Below, piece after piece: positions 58,895 through 64,000 of a stretch of 64,000 nucleotides of DNA. The notes under the pieces were generated by a model. The model was not told the origin of the DNA and searched no databases. It was given only the letters and a program-made list of their open reading frames with translations. A program made the position numbers and the translations under genes. The stretch is from Pristimantibacillus sp052113225. Lineage in GTDB: Bacteria > Bacillota > Bacilli > Paenibacillales > Paenibacillaceae. The stretch lies in the NCBI RefSeq assembly GCF_052113225.1, contig NZ_JBFRCT010000011.1, forward strand, positions 62,001 through 126,000, written 5' to 3'. How positions within the stretch are numbered: the stretch's first letter is position 1; each line of letters starts with the position of its first letter.

Positions 58895-60409
58895 TTAAGC
58901 CGTTACAGAAAAGCTTTTCTTGAACTTGTTGATCGAGTCAACAAGAGCTTTCTCGTTGTCAGCAACGAGGTCTTTTGTTGTACGGATGGATTCGCCGATT
59001 TCTGGGTGGTTGGAATCCAGGAATGCCAGGAATTCTTTTTCGAAGCGCAGAATGTCTGCAACTGGAATGTCATCCAGATGGCCTTTAACTGCGGAGTAGA
59101 TCGAGATAACTTGCTTCTCAACCGGCATCGGCTGGTTAACGCCTTGCTTCAGAATTTCCATCGTACGAGCACCGCGGTTCAGACGGGCAAGTGTCGATTT
59201 ATCAAGATCGGAGCCGAACTGCGAGAACGCTTGAAGCTCACGATAAGCTGCAAGGTCCAGACGGAGCGTACCGGCTACCTTCTTCATTGCTTTAATTTGA
59301 GCGGAACCACCTACACGAGATACCGAGATACCTACGTTTACTGCCGGACGTTGGCCGGAGTAGAACAGGTCCGCTTCAAGGAAGATCTGACCGTCTGTGA
59401 TCGAGATTACGTTCGTAGGAATGTAAGCCGATACGTCAGATGCTTGAGTCTCAATGAACGGCAGAGCCGTCAGCGAGCCGCCGCCAAGTGCGTCGCTAAG
59501 TTTAGCAGCGCGCTCGAGCAAACGGGAGTGCAGGTAGAATACGTCACCTGGGTATGCTTCCCGACCCGGTGGGCGGCGGAGCAACAGGGACAATTCGCGG
59601 TATGCAGCCGCTTGTTTCGACAAGTCATCATAGATAACGAGAACATGCTCGCCTTTGTACATGAAGTACTCACCCATCGAGCAGCCTGCATAAGGAGCCA
59701 GGAAGAGCAATGGAGCTGGTTCGGATGCGCCAGCTGTTACGATGATTGTGTAATCAAGTGCACCGTGTTTACGAAGTGTTTCCACAACGCCAGCAACAGT
59801 GGATTGTTTTTGACCAACTGCAACGTAGATACATTTCACGCCGTTGCCTTTTTGGTTGATGATTGCATCGATTGCAATCGCTGTTTTACCTGTTTGACGG
59901 TCGCCGATGATCAGCTCACGTTGACCACGGCCAACTGGTACCATTGCGTCGATTGCTTTAATACCTGTTTGCATTGGCTCATGTACCGATTTACGATCGA
60001 TAACGCCCGGAGCCGGGGATTCAATCGCACGGAATTGAGTAGTGTTGATTGGGCCTTTGCCGTCAAGCGGCTGACCCAGCGGGTTTACAACGCGGCCCAG
60101 AAGCTCTTCGCCTACTGGTACTTCCATGATGCGGCCCGTACGTTTTACTTGGTCGCCTTCGCGAATGTCCGTGTAAGGACCCAGGATAACGACACCAACG
60201 TTGCTTTCTTCCAAGTTGAGCGCCATGCCTACTACGCCGTTGGAGAATTCGAGCAGTTCGCCCTGCATCGCATTTTCCAAGCCGTGTACGCGGGCAATAC
60301 CGTCACCGACATTGATTACGGTGCCGACGTCAACGACTTGAATTTCGGATTTATATTGTTCGATCTGTTGTTTAATCAGCGTGCTGATTTCATCAGGTCT
60401 GATACTCAA
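58895..60409 (-). CDS. atpA: ATP synthase F1 subunit alpha
   Basis: The 504-residue non-catalytic nucleotide-binding subunit. Walker A is GDRQTGKTA (~169-177), and the signature PPGREAYPGDVFYLHSRLLE is intact. I chose TTG at 60407-60409, giving the standard N-terminus MSIRPDEISTLIKQQIEQ, five bases after AGGGGTGA; a GTG three codons upstream overlaps that site. It is followed by the long spacer before atpG. Confidence 0.97.
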   Translation of the reverse strand: MSIRPDEISTLIKQQIEQYKSEIQVVDVGTVINVGDGIARVHGLENAMQGELLEFSNGVVGMALNLEESNVGVVILGPYTDIREGDQVKRTGRIMEVPVGEELLGRVVNPLGQPLDGKGPINTTQFRAIESPAPGVIDRKSVHEPMQTGIKAIDAMVPVGRGQRELIIGDRQTGKTAIAIDAIINQKGNGVKCIYVAVGQKQSTVAGVVETLRKHGALDYTIIVTAGASEPAPLLFLAPYAGCSMGEYFMYKGEHVLVIYDDLSKQAAAYRELSLLLRRPPGREAYPGDVFYLHSRLLERAAKLSDALGGGSLTALPFIETQASDVSAYIPTNVISITDGQIFLEADLFYSGQRPAVNVGISVSRVGGSAQIKAMKKVAGTLRLDLAAYRELQAFSQFGSDLDKSTLARLNRGARTMEILKQGVNQPMPVEKQVISIYSAVKGHLDDIPVADILRFEKEFLAFLDSNHPEIGESIRTTKDLVADNEKALVDSINKFKKSFSVTA

Positions 60410-60433
60410 TTCGTTCACCCCTATCTACATGCA

Positions 60434-60973
60434 TTAGATTTTAAACGATTTTTGTAAACGTTCCAGCTTGCCGGACAGGCTGCCATCATACAGACGATCG
60501 CCGATGCGTACTTGTACGCCGCCAAGCAAATCTGGTTTAACGATTTGTTCCGCAACAATTTTCTTGCCGCTGAGCTTGCCAAAGCTTACTTCTACCTCAG
60601 CCAGTTCTGCATCCGACAAGTTATGGGCTGTGTACACAACCGCATGTGCTTGACCGAGCGATTCGCCGGCGATTTTTGTATACGCAGTGTACACATCAGA
60701 GATCAGCTCTTGGCGTCCGCGTACAAGAATAAGTTCAAGCGTATGAAGGACGAGCGCCGATACATGATCGCCAAATGCACTTTTCAGCACAGCGATTTTT
60801 TTGTTCGGTTCGATGCTTGGAAGTTCAAGGAACTTACGTGCTTCGGGTTCATTCTTCAACCCTTGAACGATCAGTTTCAGCTGATCTTCCGTTTCCGTTA
60901 CGATGCCTTGCTCTTGAGCGAGTTCAAACAGTGCTTTAGCGTAGCGCTTCGCTACGACGGTATCCCGGCTCAT
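60434..60973 (-). CDS. atpH: ATP synthase F1 subunit delta
   Basis: The 179-residue peripheral-stalk subunit joining F1 to subunit b. The N-terminal VAKRYAKALFELAQEQG and the C-terminal block KIVAEQIVKPDLLGGVQVRI with GDRLYDGSLSGKLERL are family signatures. It overlaps atpF as ATGA (60970-60973). Confidence 0.96.
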   Translation of the reverse strand: MSRDTVVAKRYAKALFELAQEQGIVTETEDQLKLIVQGLKNEPEARKFLELPSIEPNKKIAVLKSAFGDHVSALVLHTLELILVRGRQELISDVYTAYTKIAGESLGQAHAVVYTAHNLSDAELAEVEVSFGKLSGKKIVAEQIVKPDLLGGVQVRIGDRLYDGSLSGKLERLQKSFKI

Positions 60974-61452
60974 TTGCTTCCAACCTCTTTAAGGTATTGG
61001 TTAACCAATTGCTCTTGGGATTTCTCGTCCACTTGCTTTTCGATAATTTTCGACGCGATTTTGACAGAAATGCCGCCAACCTCTTCGCGAAGTGCAGCAA
61101 CCGCTTTGTTTTTCTCGCTCTCGATATCTTTAACCGCTTCGTCTTTCAGACGAGTGGATTCGGATTTCGCAACTTGAATAATGTCATCGGCTTGTTTCGA
61201 GCTTGTAGCTCTAGCTTGCTCAATAATGTCATAAGCTTCTTTACGAGCTTCCTGAAGTGCTTGTTTCTGTTGCTCCAGTTGCTGCTCAGCTTCTTTCTTG
61301 CTAGTCTCCGCATTAGCAATTTGCTCTGCGACATACTGCCTGCGCTGTTCCATGATGCCCAGCAAAGGACCAAACGCGTAGCGTTTCAGCAAGTACAGAA
61401 GGATCCCGAAGGCGATCAACTGAATGATAAGACTCGACCATACGATATGCAA
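60970..61452 (-). CDS. atpF: ATP synthase Fo subunit b
   Basis: A 160-residue stator subunit: one membrane helix (~5-24, LIIQLIAFGILLYLLKRYAF) followed by a long charged helix (~35-150) that dimerises. The start is TTG (MHIVWSS) with GGGAGTGA upstream. The 135 bases between atpE and atpF carry small hairpins, including CGGCCC/GGGCCG-type pairing, but no terminator with a clear T-tract. Confidence 0.95.
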   Translation of the reverse strand: MHIVWSSLIIQLIAFGILLYLLKRYAFGPLLGIMEQRRQYVAEQIANAETSKKEAEQQLEQQKQALQEARKEAYDIIEQARATSSKQADDIIQVAKSESTRLKDEAVKDIESEKNKAVAALREEVGGISVKIASKIIEKQVDEKSQEQLVNQYLKEVGSK

Positions 61453-61587
61453 AAAACGTCACTCCCTTCTATAGCTTAAAACAAATTCGTTCGAAAAGTC
61501 GGTTCATTACATGAACGGCTCAAAGGGCCGAACAAAAAGGAAGGCGAGAAGGCAAAGCCACTCCCCGCCATGTGTCTAAACTTGTTA

Positions 61588-61812
61588 TTAGGATTTGCCC
61601 AAGAAGATGAACGCAAGTACCAGTGTGATAACTGGAAGTGCTTCGACCAGAGCGACACCGATAAACATAGTTGTTTGAAGAGTACCACGAAGTTCTGGTT
61701 GACGGGAAATACCCTCAACTGTACGACCTACGATCAGACCGTTACCAATACCTGCGCCAAGTGCGCCCAAACCAAATACAATTGCTGCTGCAACTAATGC
61801 CAATGCTCCCAT
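61588..61812 (-). CDS. atpE: ATP synthase Fo subunit c
   Basis: A 74-residue ring subunit with two membrane helices. The polar loop SRQPELRGTLQ and the proton-binding glutamate in VALVEALPVI are present. The helix-1 GAGIGNG glycine motif is intact, and no sodium-binding residue set is evident. I chose ATG at 61812 (MGALALVAAA) with GAGGAGG 9 bases upstream; a TTG six codons earlier lies within that ribosome-binding region. Confidence 0.96.
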   Translation of the reverse strand: MGALALVAAAIVFGLGALGAGIGNGLIVGRTVEGISRQPELRGTLQTTMFIGVALVEALPVITLVLAFIFLGKS

Positions 61813-61887
61813 TAGAAAAATCCTCCTCAATTTTCGTGAAAATAGTTTTTTTATATTGACCGCCGGTATTCCGCCGGTTTGAAGCCA

Positions 61888-62652
61888 TTAATGCTGTTCG
61901 CCATGTTCTTCATGCACAATTGCTTGTGACATATAAACCATCGTCAGCATACAGAATACGAATGCTTGTATTGCACCTACGAATACGCTGAAACCTTGCC
62001 ACACGACAAGCGCTGGAATACCCCAAACACCCATCCCGAGGATTACGGCAATCATGACCTCGCCTGCGAAGATGTTACCGTAAAGACGCAAAGCAAGCGA
62101 CAACGGTTTCGATACTTCTTTGATCAATGCGAGTGGCAGGAAGAGCCAATGCGGTTCTACATAGTGTTTCAGGTAATGCTTCGTGTTAAGTCGAAGACCT
62201 TCGATATGCGTCAAGAGGATTACGATGATTGTCAAAGCACCTGTTACTGCAACATCCGCAGTTGGTGATTTCCACCATGCAATATGCGCTTCTTCCTCAC
62301 CGCCCAGATCCAAGTTCATACCGAAGACAGTTGCACCGTGATGTGCTTCAGTGACAATACCAAGCGGCAGGCCAAGCATATCACCCACAAAAATATACAT
62401 AATCAGGGTAAGACCGAGAATAAGGTATGGACGGCCTTTCTTGAGGTCCATAGACGTACCGATAATGTTCTGAACGAATTCGATAACCCACTCCAAGAAA
62501 TTCTGAAGTTTCGTCGGATTCGTAACCGAGATGTTTCTCACTGCGAGCTTCGCGAGAACAAAGACAATGATGCTAGTGATCAAAATCATAGCGATTACGG
62601 CCAAATCAAACTCAATTCCAGCTACATGAACGATAGGAGAAATATGATCCAT
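61888..62652 (-). CDS. atpB: ATP synthase Fo subunit a
   Basis: The 254-residue half-channel subunit. The essential arginine lies in PLSLALRLYGNIFAGEV (~183-199), and the last helices carry QAFVFCMLTMVYMSQAI. Five to six membrane segments are present. The ATG follows GGGGTGAAA. The C-terminus is His/Glu-rich (HEEHGEQH). Confidence 0.97.
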   Translation of the reverse strand: MDHISPIVHVAGIEFDLAVIAMILITSIIVFVLAKLAVRNISVTNPTKLQNFLEWVIEFVQNIIGTSMDLKKGRPYLILGLTLIMYIFVGDMLGLPLGIVTEAHHGATVFGMNLDLGGEEEAHIAWWKSPTADVAVTGALTIIVILLTHIEGLRLNTKHYLKHYVEPHWLFLPLALIKEVSKPLSLALRLYGNIFAGEVMIAVILGMGVWGIPALVVWQGFSVFVGAIQAFVFCMLTMVYMSQAIVHEEHGEQH

Positions 62653-62655
62653 TAG

Positions 62656-63063
62656 TTATTTTTCACCCCTTTCATCGGTAGGATTTGACGCCATCAACTT
62701 TCGTCTGGACAAAAATCCCAGTATGAGTGTTGCCAATTGTGCGACAAATAATCCGGCAACAGTCGCTGAAAGCTGAAACGTGTATGTTTGTGTCGCAATC
62801 ACAACTGCCAATAACGCGATGCATGCGCGGGTGAAAAAGCCAATATTCATCCTTTTCGTACCTTGCACAGCAGCATTCGCCCCGATCTTCGTAACCTTCC
62901 AGCCAAGCAGTCTAGCATTCACCAGACTGGCCGCTCCTCCGATCATAAGCCCGCCCCACCAGCTTTCATAGTCGGGCAGTAACGCCCAAGCGATACAGCA
63001 TAGGGACATGAATAAGAAAGTAACTCTTGTAACGGCTTTCAAGTGGGCCGACAAATCGTCCAT
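62656..63063 (-). CDS. atpI: ATP synthase subunit I
   Basis: A 135-residue membrane protein of the AtpI family, a chaperone-like factor for c-ring assembly. Four membrane segments are visible (~13-29, 35-50, 73-90, 97-113), with the SWWGGLMIGGAASLVNARLLG block characteristic of Bacillales AtpI. Its ATG overlaps the atpZ stop as TAATG. Confidence 0.88.
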   Translation of the reverse strand: MDDLSAHLKAVTRVTFLFMSLCCIAWALLPDYESWWGGLMIGGAASLVNARLLGWKVTKIGANAAVQGTKRMNIGFFTRACIALLAVVIATQTYTFQLSATVAGLFVAQLATLILGFLSRRKLMASNPTDERGEK

Positions 63064-63338
63064 TATTTCGCTTTGCCTCCCGCAAACGTCCGAATCAGGA
63101 ATATGACCGTAATGATGCCTATTGCAAGTCCCGCGACCAATCCAATAATGGAGTAGTATTCGGTACCGTTTGCAAGATCGGCTTTATGACCGAGCCAGTA
63201 GCCAAGCCCCAGACATGCGGCTAGATCGGCCCCAATAGTGCCGACCAATCCCATCGCTCTCCAAGGGTCGTCTCCGAAACTGCCATGATCCGACTTATTC
63301 TGATTCTCTTTAGACGGTTGTTCTTTGGATGGATCCAT
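63063..63338 (-). CDS. atpZ: AtpZ/AtpI-family small membrane protein
   Basis: A 91-residue protein with two membrane segments (~33-50 and ~63-82) and the family pattern WRAMGLVGTIGADLAACLGL, then GYWLGHKAD. AtpZ proteins assist ATP synthase assembly or magnesium/calcium supply in some species; the role here is inferred. It is the first gene of the operon. Confidence 0.87.
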   Translation of the reverse strand: MDPSKEQPSKENQNKSDHGSFGDDPWRAMGLVGTIGADLAACLGLGYWLGHKADLANGTEYYSIIGLVAGLAIGIITVIFLIRTFAGGKAK

Positions 63339-63364
63339 GCAGAATCACTCCAAAACTCTCATTT

Positions 63365-63394
63365 ATTTTATCGAAGCTGTTAAACTTTTGTCAA
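63365..63394 (-). promoter_or_regulatory. Sigma-A promoter of the ATP synthase operon
   Basis: On the minus strand a perfect TTGACA (63389-63394) and TAAAAT (63365-63370) are separated by 18 bases, about 26 bases upstream of the atpZ start. Confidence 0.78.
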
Positions 63395-63430
63395 TTCATT
63401 TAAATTCAAACATTTAGTGAACAGCGGCCC

Positions 63431-63457
63431 GAAAATCCTTGTAAATAAAGGATTTTC
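63431..63457 (-). terminator. Hairpin between wecB/mnaA and the atp promoter
   Basis: A 10-bp stem GAAAATCCTT/AAGGATTTTC (63431-63440, 63448-63457) with a 7-base loop. The T-tract is inside the stem and is followed by CGGGCC, so it is an atypical terminator. Confidence 0.5.
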
Positions 63458-63526
63458 CGAACGCTAAACCGTACAGTACCACTGTATGCTGTATATTGCT
63501 TATCTAGCAGCTGTCCGCTTGTGAAA

Positions 63527-64000
63527 CTATGAACGTTGTGTGAACGTCTCAGGCCGCTCGCTAGTTCTGCCAAAATGATGCAAAATCGCTTGTACAATGC
63601 GGACGGAAGCTTGTCCGTCACCGTAAGGATTGGCAGATTTGCTCATTTTTTCGTACAAGGCAGCATCATTAAGGAGCGCACGTGCACGGCTGTATACTTG
63701 CTCTTCATCCGTACCTACCAGCTCAAGTGTTCCCGCCTCGATACCTTCTGGACGCTCTGTTGTATCACGAAGCACAAGTGTCGGCACGCCAAAGGACGGT
63801 GCTTCTTCCTGCAAACCGCCAGAATCCGTCAAAATCATATACGCATGAGGATAAAAGTTATGGAATTCAAATACATCAAGCGGCTCAATCAATTGAATAC
63901 GCGGATGATTGCCTAGAATTTCGTTAGCTGGTTCTCTAACAGCAGGGTTCGGATGAACCGCGTACACGATCGCTACATCTTCATGCTCGTCAGCAATTCG
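63527..64000 (-). CDS. wecB: UDP-N-acetylglucosamine 2-epimerase (non-hydrolysing), C-terminal part
   Basis: The last ~157 codons of a gene cut by the right window edge; the frame is open to position 64000. The product converts UDP-GlcNAc to UDP-ManNAc, the donor used by TagA-type enzymes. The visible part shows VYAVHPNPAVREPANEIL, LIEPLDVFEFHNF, the conserved LTDSGGLQEEAPSFGVPTLV and RDTTERPEGIEAGTLELVG, all typical of the GT-B-fold epimerases (WecB/MnaA). The end is AILHHFGRTSERPETFTQRS. Its start and promoter are outside the window. Confidence 0.95.
   Translation of the reverse strand, partial: RIADEHEDVAIVYAVHPNPAVREPANEILGNHPRIQLIEPLDVFEFHNFYPHAYMILTDSGGLQEEAPSFGVPTLVLRDTTERPEGIEAGTLELVGTDEEQVYSRARALLNDAALYEKMSKSANPYGDGQASVRIVQAILHHFGRTSERPETFTQRS

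Noticed and set aside
59006..60457. A 483-codon plus-strand open frame opposite atpA
   Set aside because: Same reason: atpA is certain and the antisense product has no protein-like features.

Overview
The window looks like a chromosomal segment of a Paenibacillus-type member of the Bacillales: a motile, endospore-forming, S-layer-bearing Gram-positive of moderate GC. The evidence is spore genes (alpha/beta SASP, spoIIID, spoIIQ, spoIID), Mbl, flagellar rod genes flhO/flhP, SLH-domain surface proteins with the wall-polymer pyruvyl transferase CsaB, an 11-gene nuo operon without nuoEFG, and several genes whose Shine-Dalgarno spacing selects TTG or GTG starts. Essentially every gene is on the minus strand, so transcription runs right to left. 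No tRNA, rRNA, CRISPR array, prophage or intact insertion sequence was seen.

Layout, left to right. 1-17 kb is a surface-protein block: the cut-off start of a gene at the left edge, a large Ig-like/SLH protein, metK with a terminator-like hairpin in its leader, a SASP gene, two secreted proteins of unknown role, a probable major S-layer protein with two tandem translation starts, and a 1344-residue SLH protein. 17.6-25.9 kb is a wall-polymer and lipid block: tagO, tagA, csaB, a DUF5693-type membrane protein, pgcA, fabZ and a pgsA-like gene. 26-38 kb carries the conserved Bacillales series flhP-flhO-mbl-spoIIID-spoIIQ-spoIID-murA, with matching sigma-D, sigma-E and sigma-F promoter motifs, interrupted between spoIID and murA by a MacAB-type exporter operon. 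37.8-40.7 kb encodes an SLH-anchored subtilase. A 125-bp tandem repeat array follows at about 41.1-41.5 kb. 41.5-52.1 kb is nuoABCDHIJKLMN. 52.4-55.7 kb holds a chemoreceptor and a PHP-type tyrosine phosphatase. 55.9-63.3 kb is the complete F1Fo ATP synthase operon with atpI and atpZ, and the right edge cuts a wecB/mnaA-type UDP-GlcNAc 2-epimerase gene.

How the genes fit together: WecB/MnaA, TagO and TagA would begin a lipid-linked ManNAc-GlcNAc wall polymer. CsaB would add the pyruvate that SLH domains bind, and four SLH proteins in the same window are candidate clients. The Nuo complex and ATP synthase form the respiratory block. The spore, cell-shape and flagellar genes follow the B. subtilis order.

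The window is mostly ordinary housekeeping gene content. The parts most worth a second look are noncoding or low-complexity: the tandem array and related AAGG(T)CCCT-type palindromes, repeat elements inside the nuo operon, long hairpins between atpA and atpG, the metK leader hairpin without a visible S-box, the dual start of the S-layer gene, a Gly-rich insert built on a 9-bp microsatellite in the exporter adaptor, and the NuoC N-terminal repeats. I did not find a convincing wholly new multi-gene system.
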